Positions 8,870 through 17,669 of a stretch of DNA of 36,796 bases are shown one piece after another. The first letter of the stretch is position 1. Every line of letters starts with the position of its first letter. Made by a program: the position numbers and the translations under genes. Source of the DNA: Atopobacter phocae ATCC BAA-285. Its GTDB lineage: Bacteria; Bacillota; Bacilli; Lactobacillales; Aerococcaceae. Below the pieces are notes generated by a model. It was given only the letters and a program-made list of their open reading frames with translations, ran no database searches and had not been told where the DNA came from. The stretch lies in contig NZ_JAGN01000013.1 of assembly GCF_000526675.1 (NCBI RefSeq), positions 1 through 36,796 on the forward strand. Direction: 5' to 3'.

Positions 8870-9760
8870 TTATTGTACATGCGCGTTAAAATAATATGCT
8901 TTTGTTTCATTAAGTAGCGTTGCAATATGTTGAGTCAACTCGATACTTTGTTTGCGAATAGGTTGTGGCAGCCGATAATGCTTATGATTTAACGTTACAA
9001 ATAAAGCGTCTGGATTATCTGCCACTCGTTTCCAAAACGGATGCTTAATAAATTGTGGCGTTGTGTGACCAACACCAATCTCTAAATAGAGTACTCGACC
9101 TGTCTCATGTTGCGAGAGAAATGACTCATACCTTTGTTGTTGTGCATCAAAATCAGCATCTTCCACCATCCCTTTTTCTTCATTGCGTTTGTTGATTTCA
9201 AAAGGTGCATGGCATTTTGGACAGTGTGGAACCAAATGACTTGGTATTTTCATATCTTGTTGTTCCTTAATCATTTGTCGAATGAGTGAATCATCTCGAT
9301 AAGTTTGTTGATGACAATGTTCACTACATTGCCACAACCCATATTCTCCTTGAATGTGAAAGACCTTTCCTGGATCATAATCGGTGATCCAAAAAGCATT
9401 ATCCGCATTAGTCGTAATCACATGATAAGGCTTCGTTTCCAGTATTTGACGCAAATCAATATAAGAAGGTCCGATTGGTTGATCTAAATAATTTAAAGCA
9501 ACAAACCGACTTTGAAAAGCCCAATACTCTTCCCAATCTTCAAATGAATGCAAGCTTGCTTGTAACATGTCGAGAAAATGATATTTTTCAATAAAATCTG
9601 GAAAAGCCGTTTCAAAGCGAGATCCAATATACGTAAATCCGTCAGCTGCAGACATCCCGGCCCCAATTCCGACGACAAGCGCATCGGATTCATGGATCAA
9701 TTGTGCTAACTGTTCTGCTTGATTCAAATGAGTATTTGAAAGAGTGTGCCATATTGTCAT
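8870..9760 (-). CDS. sirTM: SirTM, class M sirtuin protein ADP-ribosyltransferase
   Basis: 296 residues. Sirtuin Rossmann fold with [10 protein letters not shown] (33-42) in place of the usual [13 protein letters not shown] (116-123) in place of TQNID, and HIQGEYG (135-141) where deacetylase sirtuins have the HGS region. Asn118 and Gln137 match the positions reported as catalytically important in the S. pyogenes class M enzyme, which ADP-ribosylates rather than deacylates. A zinc site is visible as CSEHC (145/149) and CPKC (180/183). The expected substrate is the lipoylated GcvH-like protein encoded two genes upstream. It begins 1 nt after the macrodomain gene, and AAGGAGGAATAAA just before ATG gives it a strong ribosome-binding site. 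Confidence 0.93.
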   Translation of the reverse strand: MTIWHTLSNTHLNQAEQLAQLIHESDALVVGIGAGMSAADGFTYIGSRFETAFPDFIEKYHFLDMLQASLHSFEDWEEYWAFQSRFVALNYLDQPIGPSYIDLRQILETKPYHVITTNADNAFWITDYDPGKVFHIQGEYGLWQCSEHCHQQTYRDDSLIRQMIKEQQDMKIPSHLVPHCPKCHAPFEINKRNEEKGMVEDADFDAQQQRYESFLSQHETGRVLYLEIGVGHTTPQFIKHPFWKRVADNPDALFVTLNHKHYRLPQPIRKQSIELTQHIATLLNETKAYYFNAHVQ

Positions 9761-9761
9761 T

Positions 9762-10559
9762 TTATTCCTCCTTTCTTAACAATTGATGATAATAACGTTT
9801 ATCTTCTTGAGTGAACGTATTAAAAATAACGTTTATTTTGTCATCATGTGTCCTTAACCACTGTTTTACCGTATCGACAGCAATCGTAGCCGCAAGCTGT
9901 TTTGGAAAAGCAAACTCCCCCGTCGAAATGGCACAAAAAGCTAATGAATGTAATCCCTCTTTTAACGCTAAGTCTAAACACGATTGATAACATCGTTTTA
10001 ATAAATCTTGTCTTATCGCAGAAACTTTTCGACCGGGTTGAACGCTTGGACCGACCGTATGAATAATGTGCGATGCCGGTAAATGATAGGCTTTTGTTAT
10101 TTTCGCCTGTCCAACTGGTTCTTTTCTACCTTGTACAGTCATTAAATGGTGGCAAGCTAAGCGTAAGCGAACACCCGCATATGTATGAATGGCATTATCA
10201 ATGCACCCATGATTTGGAATAAAACAGCCAATCATCTCACTATTTGCCGCATTGACAATCCCATCCACTTCTAAATGTCTAATATCGCCATGATAGGTAT
10301 AAATATTAGGATGATTGGTTATATGACATTCTGCTAATTGAATCGGCTGATATTGATGATGATACTGCGTTAAAAAAGTGTCTTCTAAGGACAAATATTC
10401 TGAAGATACATTAACTGGTGGTCGGATATTAATTAATTCCCGCCACATTCGCTCCCGTTCTCGTATAGTTGAAGGTAACGCCTCTTCTACCAAACGACTG
10501 CCTTGTTCCAACTTGAGCAGTTGAATCATCTGTTTAAGCAAATCAAATGTATTAAGCAT
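9762..10559 (-). CDS. Zinc-containing macrodomain ADP-ribosyl hydrolase (MacroD-type)
   Basis: 265 residues. An N-terminal helical extension of about 80 residues precedes a macrodomain (about 85-260) with [17 protein letters not shown] as the ADP-ribose-binding strand-loop and [14 protein letters not shown] as the second phosphate loop. Cys112, His117 and Cys119 in [17 protein letters not shown] match the zinc ligands of the Zn-macro subclass found in SirTM operons. Its expected role is to remove the modification that SirTM places on GcvH-L. The start codon lies inside the end of gcvH-L (8-nt overlap) without a strong ribosome-binding site of its own, suggesting translational coupling that ties eraser level to substrate level. 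Confidence 0.93.
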   Translation of the reverse strand: MLNTFDLLKQMIQLLKLEQGSRLVEEALPSTIRERERMWRELINIRPPVNVSSEYLSLEDTFLTQYHHQYQPIQLAECHITNHPNIYTYHGDIRHLEVDGIVNAANSEMIGCFIPNHGCIDNAIHTYAGVRLRLACHHLMTVQGRKEPVGQAKITKAYHLPASHIIHTVGPSVQPGRKVSAIRQDLLKRCYQSCLDLALKEGLHSLAFCAISTGEFAFPKQLAATIAVDTVKQWLRTHDDKINVIFNTFTQEDKRYYHQLLRKEE

Positions 10560-10887
10560 CTTCTAGCGCTTCAAATGACGCAACATCTACATCTGTTAAC
10601 TTCACAATCCAATGTTCTTCAGCTTTTTCAGAGTTTAACAAAGTAGGGGTCATAATAGCTGCTTCATTACGTTCAACAATGGTTCCTGCTAACGGTGATA
10701 AAATCCCCATAACGGTTTTAGAAGCCTCTATGTTAAGCAATGTATCATCAACTGCTACATGAGTCGCTTCAGAAAATTCTGCATAACCCACTGTTCCTAC
10801 ATCGTCTTGTAGTTCAGGTGTCATACTAATTGTATAAAGGTCTCCTTCTTTTTCAATTAACAAATAATTGGCCATTTTTTTCATCAT
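10552..10887 (-). CDS. GcvH-like lipoyl carrier protein (GcvH-L)
   Basis: 111 residues, slightly shorter than true glycine-cleavage H protein. The lipoyl-lysine hairpin reads [17 protein letters not shown], with Lys57 as the predicted lipoylation site. Acidic residues in [12 protein letters not shown] (Asp28/Asp29) sit where the ADP-ribosylated Asp is reported in the staphylococcal homologue; this position match is from memory of the family and approximate. No other glycine-cleavage gene is in the window, so this is the dedicated carrier of the SirTM circuit rather than a glycine-cleavage subunit. The start could be the first or second of two tandem ATG codons after AAGGAAGGA. Confidence 0.9.
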   Translation of the reverse strand: MMKKMANYLLIEKEGDLYTISMTPELQDDVGTVGYAEFSEATHVAVDDTLLNIEASKTVMGILSPLAGTIVERNEAAIMTPTLLNSEKAEEHWIVKLTDVDVASFEALEDA

Positions 10888-10928
10888 TAATCCATTCCTT
10901 CCTTTTTTAAGATTGAATTCTTTTGTAA

Positions 10929-11924
10929 CTATTTATAAAGCTGAGCTAATAATTCTAGTGAGCGTATCCGTTGATCAACTGTTGGCACAAGTGGTATCAC
11001 AAGTACCTCATTCGCTTGCGCAGCTTGAATGAGTGTATCCAATTGTTCTTTAACACGTTCTGGTCCACCGATAATCATACGTTCTCGATTAGCTTTGATG
11101 GTCACTCGTTGTAAATCCGTTAACTGATAATTACCTACATCCTGTTTGTCAGGATACTTTTCAAATTCATTGAAGACTTGGTTACCTAACATCCACAAGT
11201 CCAATGATTGCGCCATTTTTTCAGCCACTTCATCGGTATCGCCAATTACGATAAACGCAGCAACCATTAGCTGTGGATTCGGACAATGAGCTGTTGGTCT
11301 AAAATGGTTAAAATATGTTTGAGATACTTTTGGTGCTTCAATTAGCGGATTTTTCTGCATATAAGGGAATACACCAAACGTATAGCCCATTCCTAACTCA
11401 CCCGCCCATTGTGCAGTTTGTTCGCTATTACTTAGCGTCCACATTTGAGGCATTGTTTCAACAAGTGGCGTCACACGTACTGGTAATTGAGGTGCTATCG
11501 GAACAGTTAAATATCTTTGTATTGTCGCTAATACTTCTGGATAATCGCTTTTAGTATGAATACTATTTAATGCGCGATGAACAGGATGACTACCTAAAAA
11601 ACTACCCATTCCTAAATCAATTCGGTTCGGATGAATAGCTTCCAAGGTTTTAAAGTTTTCAGCTATTTTATAACTACTGTAATGTAAAGCCATCACGCCA
11701 CCAGACCCAATACGAATGTGTTGTGTTCGATCCGCAAGATGCATCATTAATACTTCTGGACTACTTGTTGAAAACGCTGATATATTATGGTGTTCAGCTA
11801 CCCAAAAACGCTGATATCCAAGTTGCTCTGCTCTTTGAGCCAATCGAACCGTATCTTTTAATGCATCACGAGCTGTTTTTCCTTTAACCACTACACCGTA
11901 ATCCAGTACACTTAATTCCATCAT
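10929..11924 (-). CDS. Luciferase-like flavin monooxygenase (LLM class)
   Basis: 331 residues, normal for the bacterial luciferase-like TIM-barrel family using FMNH2 or F420-type flavins. Family marks: LSVLDYG at the N terminus, [20 protein letters not shown] as the conserved barrel segment, and [20 protein letters not shown]. The gene overlaps the end of the OYE-family gene by 4 nt (ATGA) and has AAGGAG 6 nt upstream. In the longer versions of the SirTM operon an LLM and an OYE oxidoreductase accompany the core genes; their substrate is not known, and a role in the oxidative-stress response linked to lipoyl groups is inferred. Confidence 0.88.
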   Translation of the reverse strand: MMELSVLDYGVVVKGKTARDALKDTVRLAQRAEQLGYQRFWVAEHHNISAFSTSSPEVLMMHLADRTQHIRIGSGGVMALHYSSYKIAENFKTLEAIHPNRIDLGMGSFLGSHPVHRALNSIHTKSDYPEVLATIQRYLTVPIAPQLPVRVTPLVETMPQMWTLSNSEQTAQWAGELGMGYTFGVFPYMQKNPLIEAPKVSQTYFNHFRPTAHCPNPQLMVAAFIVIGDTDEVAEKMAQSLDLWMLGNQVFNEFEKYPDKQDVGNYQLTDLQRVTIKANRERMIIGGPERVKEQLDTLIQAAQANEVLVIPLVPTVDQRIRSLELLAQLYK

Positions 11925-13120
11925 GAACGCTCCTTATAGTTTGATTCAAGCGAACGAAATAGCGTACGCGCTTCTTGGGGTAAAGATTCTCCATAATCCA
12001 TTAATGGAACAATATCTTTAAAAGACGCTGATGGAATAGCTAACTGTTCCAAATCTTCCAATCGAATTTTTAATTGGATCATGTCCTCTTCCCCGTTCAT
12101 CATTTTTACCACAAATTCAGGGTCCACAACTAAGGGAGTCGAGGCACCAATGAAATCCGTATGAGCTAAAGCTTCCATTGCTTTCTCTGGTGTATTGATC
12201 CCGCCAGTCGCCATAACAGGTAATCGGCCTTTAAAATGTTCCCAAACGACCTGATTCACTAACGCTCCTTGAACCGGCCCTTTTGCTCGAATTTTATTTC
12301 GAAAAGCATCATGTCCCCAACTTGCAATAGCTAAATAATCTAAATGCGCTACCTCTAACGCCCATTCTACAAATTGAATGAATTCATCAACTGTATAGCC
12401 AATCGAATCTCCTCTCGTTTCTTCCGGTGTTCCTCGAAAGCCTAGGATAAAATTTTCAGGTGCTTCTTCTGTTATAACTGACTGAACGGCGCGTAACACA
12501 TCCAACCCTATTTTTGATCGAGTCACTAAGCTTTGCACACCATATTCATCGGTTCGTTGATTCGAAAAGGTTGAGAAAAAAGTTTGTATTAACAATCTTT
12601 GAGCAGAAGATATTTCTACCCCATCAAATCCTGCCGCAATTGCACGCCGTGTCGCCTGAGCATAACGTTCGACAATCGCTTCGATTTGTTCGACAGATAA
12701 CGCTTTAACTTCATGCGGTTGAGGCGCGTTTAAGCGCATTGGGCTCGGTCCATAAACAAACCCATATTTCTTCAATGTATGCGTTGAAAAACGTCCTGCA
12801 TGTGTCAATTGTAAAATTGCTTTTCCACCTTTGGATTTCATCGCTTGTGCTAATTTTTTTAGCCCAGGAATATCTTCATCTTTAGCTGAACTAAACCCAT
12901 ATTCAAATAATTGGCCGTATTCGTCAACATAAGCTGCCCCAGTAATTTGCAGATGAGCTGACGCGGCTCTTCGGGCTGCGTACTGAATGTCATCTTCTGT
13001 CACTAAACCATGAGCTGTTGAGGAATTCGTAACCATGGGTGATAATACGAAGCGATGTTTTAAAACAGTGCCATTAGGTAGCACTAATGGTCTAAATAAT
13101 GATTTAAAACGCTCGTCCAT
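11921..13120 (-). CDS. Old Yellow Enzyme family NADH:flavin oxidoreductase
   Basis: 399 residues, FMN-binding TIM barrel. Visible family blocks: FRPLVLPNGTVLKHRFVLSP, AILQLTHAGRFS, a GFDGVEISSAQRLLIQTFFS segment, SNQRTDEYG, and the phosphate-binding end PVMATGGINTPEKA. In most OYE enzymes the segment after GVEI is HGAxxYL, whose His and His/Asn pair binds the substrate; here it is SSAQRLL, so the usual active-site pair is absent and the substrate is probably unusual for the family. The ATG has AAAGGAATAAATT upstream. It follows the lipL-like gene directly. Confidence 0.88.
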   Translation of the reverse strand: MDERFKSLFRPLVLPNGTVLKHRFVLSPMVTNSSTAHGLVTEDDIQYAARRAASAHLQITGAAYVDEYGQLFEYGFSSAKDEDIPGLKKLAQAMKSKGGKAILQLTHAGRFSTHTLKKYGFVYGPSPMRLNAPQPHEVKALSVEQIEAIVERYAQATRRAIAAGFDGVEISSAQRLLIQTFFSTFSNQRTDEYGVQSLVTRSKIGLDVLRAVQSVITEEAPENFILGFRGTPEETRGDSIGYTVDEFIQFVEWALEVAHLDYLAIASWGHDAFRNKIRAKGPVQGALVNQVVWEHFKGRLPVMATGGINTPEKAMEALAHTDFIGASTPLVVDPEFVVKMMNGEEDMIQLKIRLEDLEQLAIPSASFKDIVPLMDYGESLPQEARTLFRSLESNYKERS

Positions 13121-13123
13121 AAT

Positions 13124-13951
13124 TTATTCCTTTCTAATTGATTGATTCATTCGTTGATAAAACTGACTAAAAGACGTCACATATTGAGCTTGAGGTTGCC
13201 AATCTTGATAATCAAAGCCAATCTGTTTCAGTGCTCGTTTTAACCGTTCAACAACTATTGATACCGTTAAAGTCGAGTCTAACAATTCACTTAAGTTAGC
13301 CATACACATCGGATCAACTACTGGATAACGAGTTCCTGCTTGCTCTTCCTGCAATCCTTCTCGATAAAATGCTGCAATCATTTGTCCACGCTTCATTTGA
13401 TCGCCATTTACACTCATATATATGGACACCACAATTCCTTTTTTGATTCGACGTTGCGCAATTCCAGCAAATTTTTTGCCATCAATACTTAAATCATAGC
13501 GGCCTGGACAATAGGACTGCTCTATTTCATAACAGTCAATTTTTTTCGAAAAATCAGAAAACATTACTCGGACTAATCGAACCATCATCTGATAGGCTTC
13601 ATCAATAGTAATGCGTTCCTCCAATTGATCTGGAATAATGAGAGAAAAGTTTAACACACCTTTATCAGCAACTACTGCCAATCCACCTATATTTCGGATA
13701 ATAGGACGATAATTCTGTTGTTCAATAGTATGTAATGCTCCTTGAATATGAGGAAGTCTTTTATCCGCCATACCAAGAATCACCGTTCTCTCCATTGGCC
13801 AAATATGTACAATCATTTGATTAGTTTCTTCATTTATTTGACGAATAAACGTTTCAGTCCACGCAAATGGCGCAAATGCTCGTTCCTTATCTGAGATAGC
13901 TTCTTGATAAATACGAACCGGCAATGACGTCAAATTTTCTAATTTTGACAT
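13124..13951 (-). CDS. LipL-like lipoyl/octanoyl amidotransferase (LplA/LipB family)
   Basis: 275 residues from the preferred ATG at 13951, which has AGAGGTG five bases upstream; an in-frame ATG at 13990 has only a weak AGG. The cofactor-transferase fold shows RNIGGLAVVADKGVLNFSL, and SYCPGRYDLSIDGKKFAGIA contains a Cys at residue 148. A Cys in this context is the nucleophile of Bacillus LipL, which moves octanoyl or lipoyl groups from GcvH to other acceptors by a thioester intermediate, whereas LplA enzymes use an adenylate. The gene is therefore better read as an amidotransferase working with GcvH-L than as a second ligase. It is first in the operon. Confidence 0.85.
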   Translation of the reverse strand: MSKLENLTSLPVRIYQEAISDKERAFAPFAWTETFIRQINEETNQMIVHIWPMERTVILGMADKRLPHIQGALHTIEQQNYRPIIRNIGGLAVVADKGVLNFSLIIPDQLEERITIDEAYQMMVRLVRVMFSDFSKKIDCYEIEQSYCPGRYDLSIDGKKFAGIAQRRIKKGIVVSIYMSVNGDQMKRGQMIAAFYREGLQEEQAGTRYPVVDPMCMANLSELLDSTLTVSIVVERLKRALKQIGFDYQDWQPQAQYVTSFSQFYQRMNQSIRKE

Positions 13952-14026
13952 AAGTGTCACCTCTTTCTCCGGTAGGTTTTCTATTAACATTTTACCTAAA
14001 AAAACTCAATATAACAATTATGATAT

Positions 14027-14040
14027 GTATAGCGTTTTCA
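14027..14040 (-). promoter_or_regulatory. Possible cre (CcpA) site upstream of the lipL-like gene
   Basis: The minus strand reads TGAAAACGCTATAC, which agrees with the Bacillus-type consensus TGWAARCGYTWNCW at 12 of 14 positions. It lies about 75 nt above the operon's first start codon in an AT-rich region that should hold the promoter. The mismatches are at the 3' end, so this is tentative. Confidence 0.35.
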
Positions 14041-14163
14041 TTATTTTTTAATATTGTATTTAATATGGAAAAATTTATAAAAAATTAGATTCATACTTTT
14101 TAATTCAACCATAATAGCGTATAAAATAAAAACTTAGACCAATCAAACTTTTCCAAACCAAAA

Positions 14164-14194
14164 AAGAAGGTGGTACCTCATCTACCACCTTCTT
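14164..14194 (-). terminator. Terminator of the ABC/two-component operon
   Basis: Twelve-base arms AAGAAGGTGGTA (14164-14175) and TACCACCTTCTT (14183-14194) pair perfectly around a 7-nt loop, with A and T runs on both sides. It lies 25 nt after the response-regulator stop and could also act in the other direction. Confidence 0.88.
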
Positions 14195-14218
14195 TTAACT
14201 TAGACTAATTTATAATGT

Positions 14219-14818
14219 TTAAATCCAATTATTTTCTCGTGGAATTCGAACAGCGTCCATACGATTTTCTGCTTCTAATTTTTGAATAATATTACTCACG
14301 TAATTGCGGACAGTACCATTTGATAAATGCAATTGCTCAGCAATTTCTTTATTCGATAGTCCTTGAGCAACTATTTTGAGTAATTCTTCTTCAGAGTGAT
14401 TGAGCGGCCGATGATCCTTTAACATTATATCCATTAACTCAGGCGAATATTCTTTTCGTCCTGCTAATACGTTACGAATGGTCTGCATTAATTCATCAAT
14501 TGACCGTTCTTTCAAAACATAAGCGTCTACTCCTGCTTTAACTGCTCGTTCAAAATAACCTGGTCGTTTAAATGTCGTTATAATAATAACTTTAGTATTT
14601 AAGGATGTTGTTTTAACCCATTCTAATACGTCTAAGCCTGTTTGTTCTGGCATTTCTACATCTAGTATGGCTACATCGATTAATTCGCGTTGCAATAGCT
14701 CTTTAGCCTCTACACCGTTAGCTGCAGGCCAGACTTGCTCGACTTCCTCTTGAAAAGTCAACAATTGACATAATGCATCGCGTAACATACTTTGATCTTC
14801 GGCTACTAAAATTTTCAT
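14219..14818 (-). CDS. NarL/LuxR-family response regulator
   Basis: 199 residues. Receiver domain 1-120 with the phospho-acceptor Asp53 ([15 protein letters not shown]) and the acidic pair at AEDQ. The output domain is a LuxR-type helix-turn-helix near the C terminus ([20 protein letters not shown]), typical of the DesR/LiaR group. The ATG overlaps the kinase stop by 4 nt, so the pair is translationally coupled. It most likely regulates the ABC genes of its own operon through the TGTCAT/ATGACA half-sites upstream of the ATPase gene. Confidence 0.9.
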   Translation of the reverse strand: MKILVAEDQSMLRDALCQLLTFQEEVEQVWPAANGVEAKELLQRELIDVAILDVEMPEQTGLDVLEWVKTTSLNTKVIIITTFKRPGYFERAVKAGVDAYVLKERSIDELMQTIRNVLAGRKEYSPELMDIMLKDHRPLNHSEEELLKIVAQGLSNKEIAEQLHLSNGTVRNYVSNIIQKLEAENRMDAVRIPRENNWI

Positions 14819-15903
14819 GAGTTTTCCTCCATTGGAATCATAAGGCGAAAATGTGTCGGATTTTTTAAAGAAATCACTTCTAGTGTCGCTTGCATCGTCA
14901 CTAATCGATTTTTTACCGCTTGCAATTCATTTCCTCTCCACTCTCTAAATCCTATACCGTTATCCTGATAATCTAAAATCAATTGATGTTTTTGTTGATT
15001 AAAATGCAATTGACATTGCGTTGCCTGACTGTGCTTAATCAAATTAGTCATGAATTCTCTTAGAATCATTGCTAATTTTCCTTGTTTTTCGAGTGATAAC
15101 TGCTGAGGCAATGAACGATTAGTAATTATTAATTCAACATTCGCCATTTCTAACATGTTACTTAAAATGACTAGTTCTTCTTCAACTTGATGATTTTTAA
15201 GCGAATGAACAATAGATCGGATATCATTCATCGTCTGTTTAGATATTACTAAAATTTCATTCGCTTCTTTTTTAGCTTGATCTAATTGTTCGTGCTCTAT
15301 TAATGTTTTCAGTAACTCGGATTTTACCGATAGTAATGCAAAAACATGGCCAAGTGTATCATGTAAGTCTTGACCAATTCGATTGCGTTCATTATCAGCT
15401 AATAACAAATTAATTGATTCATTTTTTTTTATTAATTCATCTTTTTGTCGCTTATAATTAGCTTCTTTTTTAAAAAAATACAACATACTGCAATTAAATA
15501 AGGGAATTAAAATAACAATCATTCGCACAAATGTATCCTCAATATTCCATAAGCCGACTATGACAATCATTAAAATCGTCAATAAATAGGATAGCATGCG
15601 AAAAGATTTCAATGAATCTTTGAAACGAAACGCTAGTAGCGAATTAAAATAAAATAAAAACCAAATCATTGAATATTCTATACACAAAGTCATATATAAT
15701 ACGTACAGAATCATATAGGTCCAAGTTAGATTGATTTTCCATTCACTCTTTCCAAATATGGTGTACAAATAACTTAAAACAAATCCTAGTGTCAAAAAAA
15801 GTGAATAAGTTGGATAAGTTTGGGTGATTGCACCAACAACTGGGAATGCAATAAAGACTAAATTTATGTAGTAAAGAGGATGTTTCAACTGAACGTAATC
15901 CAT
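14815..15903 (-). CDS. DesK/LiaS-like sensor histidine kinase
   Basis: 362 residues. Five or six membrane segments fill residues about 10-145, with almost no extracellular domain, so the signal is likely sensed in or at the membrane. A short coiled linker leads to the HisKA_3 motif [13 protein letters not shown] with His181. The ATPase domain shows [14 protein letters not shown] (N box) and DYQDNGIGF (G1 box). The ATG follows the permease stop directly. The signal is not deducible; related systems sense membrane fluidity or envelope stress. Confidence 0.88.
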   Translation of the reverse strand: MDYVQLKHPLYYINLVFIAFPVVGAITQTYPTYSLFLTLGFVLSYLYTIFGKSEWKINLTWTYMILYVLYMTLCIEYSMIWFLFYFNSLLAFRFKDSLKSFRMLSYLLTILMIVIVGLWNIEDTFVRMIVILIPLFNCSMLYFFKKEANYKRQKDELIKKNESINLLLADNERNRIGQDLHDTLGHVFALLSVKSELLKTLIEHEQLDQAKKEANEILVISKQTMNDIRSIVHSLKNHQVEEELVILSNMLEMANVELIITNRSLPQQLSLEKQGKLAMILREFMTNLIKHSQATQCQLHFNQQKHQLILDYQDNGIGFREWRGNELQAVKNRLVTMQATLEVISLKNPTHFRLMIPMEENS

Positions 15904-16635
15904 TTAATTGACCTCACGTTTTTGTTTAATGCGAATGGCTAATGCTGCAATAATTATCGCATACACTAAAACGATTAGTAAAGACTTTGTAGCTATATTT
16001 TCTTGTGAAATATAGCTCGTTATAAAGTGATTAACGTGATAACTTGGTGTTAATTTAGAAATAGCTTGTACCCCTTTTGGAAATAAAGAAATAGGCCACC
16101 ATGATCCACCGATAATGGCTAGACCTAAAAAACTAATATTGCTGACAATCGACATCACTTGTTGCTTATTAATTTGACTAATTAATAAGCCGATTGCAAG
16201 ATATACTGAACTTGTCAATAATAAAAATAAAGCACTTATAAGCCATTTATTGACAGACAATTCTACCCCACGAGCAAAAGCACCCGCAAAGAAAGTCACT
16301 ACAATCGAAACTGAAAAATAAATGATCACTCGAATGATTTTTGATAAATAGTATTGACTCATTTTTAATGGTGAATGCTCGATATATTTTAAATAGTGAT
16401 TATTCAAATCTTCTTTTAATAGCACTGGAAAAGTAAATAGTGCAAACGAAGACATAGAAAATGATGTCATCGTCAACATATATTCTCTAATAAATTTTTG
16501 TTTTAACACGGCGTTTTCAAAATTGTTAGTCGACGAAAAAAATAAAAAGAAAGCTAGAGGCATACCGACTGACATAATAAACACTGGCCAATTGCGTCGT
16601 ATTTGAATCCATTCCATTTTTAATAAAGCACTCAT
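15904..16635 (-). CDS. ABC-2 type transporter permease
   Basis: 243 residues with six predicted membrane segments, the ABC-2 permease layout. The start LLKMEWIQIRRNWPVFIMSVGMP and the LIGLLISQINKQQ-type internal stretch fit drug or Na+ export permeases of the NatB/YhfI kind. It begins 3 nt after the ATPase gene and partners with it. The substrate is unknown. Confidence 0.85.
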   Translation of the reverse strand: MSALLKMEWIQIRRNWPVFIMSVGMPLAFFLFFSSTNNFENAVLKQKFIREYMLTMTSFSMSSFALFTFPVLLKEDLNNHYLKYIEHSPLKMSQYYLSKIIRVIIYFSVSIVVTFFAGAFARGVELSVNKWLISALFLLLTSSVYLAIGLLISQINKQQVMSIVSNISFLGLAIIGGSWWPISLFPKGVQAISKLTPSYHVNHFITSYISQENIATKSLLIVLVYAIIIAALAIRIKQKREVN

Positions 16636-16638
16636 TTT

Positions 16639-17511
16639 TTAATCCTCCCGTGTTGTGTCAAATAGCGTATTTAACAACGTCTTATTTTGAATTTCCAAAT
16701 CATTTATAGTACAACCTGCTACCTGTAATTTTGAAAATATATCTTCCATCTGATTCGTCTTAAATTGAATAAATTCTTTCGATACTTTTAAATCTTCAAT
16801 AAAATCAAACGTTTGAACAACTGATAAAAATTTAATAGGTACTGTTACTAGTTTACTTGTTTCCTCTTTACGCATCATATAAGGCGTTGTATCTCGTATT
16901 AACTGACCTTGATGAAGCACTAAAATACGATCAGCAGTATGCTCGACTTCTTCAATATAGTGACTAGAATACACAATCGTTACACCTTGCTTTTTCAATT
17001 GTTGAACAATTTCCCAAAAACGTTGGCGAGTTGTTGTATCCATCCCTGCTGTTGGTTCATCTAAAAACAACATATTAGGTTGCCCGATTAAACACAAAAC
17101 AAAGGCTAATAAGCGTTTTTGTCCACCTGATAATTTGTCGGCTAGCTGATTTTCTTGATTTGAAGTGAATTGCAATAACGCCCGTACTTCCTCTAGACTT
17201 AATGGGCGATCATGAATCGATTGAAAAAATTGAATTAATTCATTCACTTTAAAATCTGTGGGAATGACATTATCTTGCATTAACACAGCTACTTGTTTTT
17301 TATTACTAACTGTTTTTGGTGATTGTTGATGAATGAGAATCTTTCCTCCATTAATTTTCTTATCTCCTAACATACACGATAGTAGCGTTGTTTTACCTGC
17401 TCCATTTTGTCCAATTAACGCCACACATTCTCCTGGATTAATTTTAAATGTAATATCTTGAAGAATGTTTTTATTATTTATCACTTTTTTAACATGTTCT
17501 ACTTCAATCAT
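16639..17511 (-). CDS. ABC transporter ATP-binding protein
   Basis: 290 residues from ATG 17511; GGAGGG lies six bases upstream of it, so a TTG 18 bases earlier is not used. Walker A GQNGAGKT, signature LSGGQKR and Walker B MLFLDEPTAGMD are all intact. The C-terminal extension of about 80 residues is typical of ATPases that pair with a separate ABC-2 permease. It heads a four-gene operon of ATPase, permease, kinase and regulator, a layout commonly devoted to self-regulated export in response to membrane or antibiotic stress. Confidence 0.9.
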   Translation of the reverse strand: MIEVEHVKKVINNKNILQDITFKINPGECVALIGQNGAGKTTLLSCMLGDKKINGGKILIHQQSPKTVSNKKQVAVLMQDNVIPTDFKVNELIQFFQSIHDRPLSLEEVRALLQFTSNQENQLADKLSGGQKRLLAFVLCLIGQPNMLFLDEPTAGMDTTTRQRFWEIVQQLKKQGVTIVYSSHYIEEVEHTADRILVLHQGQLIRDTTPYMMRKEETSKLVTVPIKFLSVVQTFDFIEDLKVSKEFIQFKTNQMEDIFSKLQVAGCTINDLEIQNKTLLNTLFDTTRED

Positions 17512-17545
17512 TTGTATCCCTCCAATCAATCGATGAGTAAATTAT

Positions 17546-17551
17546 ATAATG
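17546..17551 (-). promoter_or_regulatory. -10 element of the ABC/two-component operon (approximate)
   Basis: A perfect TATAAT hexamer is present on the minus strand about 35-40 nt above the ATPase start (position approximate). The hexamer 17 bp upstream matches the -35 consensus poorly, which would fit a promoter that needs activation by the linked response regulator. Confidence 0.5.
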
Positions 17552-17577
17552 AATCACATGCGATAACTAATCACACC

Positions 17578-17604
17578 TGTCATTACTTCACATGACAAAT
17601 GTCA
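17578..17604 (-). promoter_or_regulatory. Inverted half-sites, candidate response-regulator operator
   Basis: TGTCAT (17578-17583) and ATGACA (17592-17597) form one inverted pair. The second arm forms another tighter pair, TGACA (17593-17597) with TGTCA (17600-17604). Overlapping two-fold half-sites just upstream of a promoter with a poor -35 are typical of NarL/LuxR-family regulators. Confidence 0.5.
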
Positions 17605-17640
17605 CATAATTTAAATGAATCATTTGTAAATAGCAAAAAA

Positions 17641-17662
17641 AGAGAAGCAACTAAGCTTCTCT
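17641..17662 (-). terminator. Terminator of the pilus operon
   Basis: AGAGAAGC (17641-17648) pairs with GCTTCTCT (17655-17662) around a 6-nt loop. On the minus strand the hairpin is followed by a long T run. It lies just after the anchor pilin stop. Confidence 0.88.
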
Positions 17663-17669
17663 TTTTTGT

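Noticed and set aside
13991-14160. Riboswitch in the leader of the SirTM operon
   Set aside because: The leader is AT-rich without conserved riboswitch elements; only a tentative cre-like site is visible.
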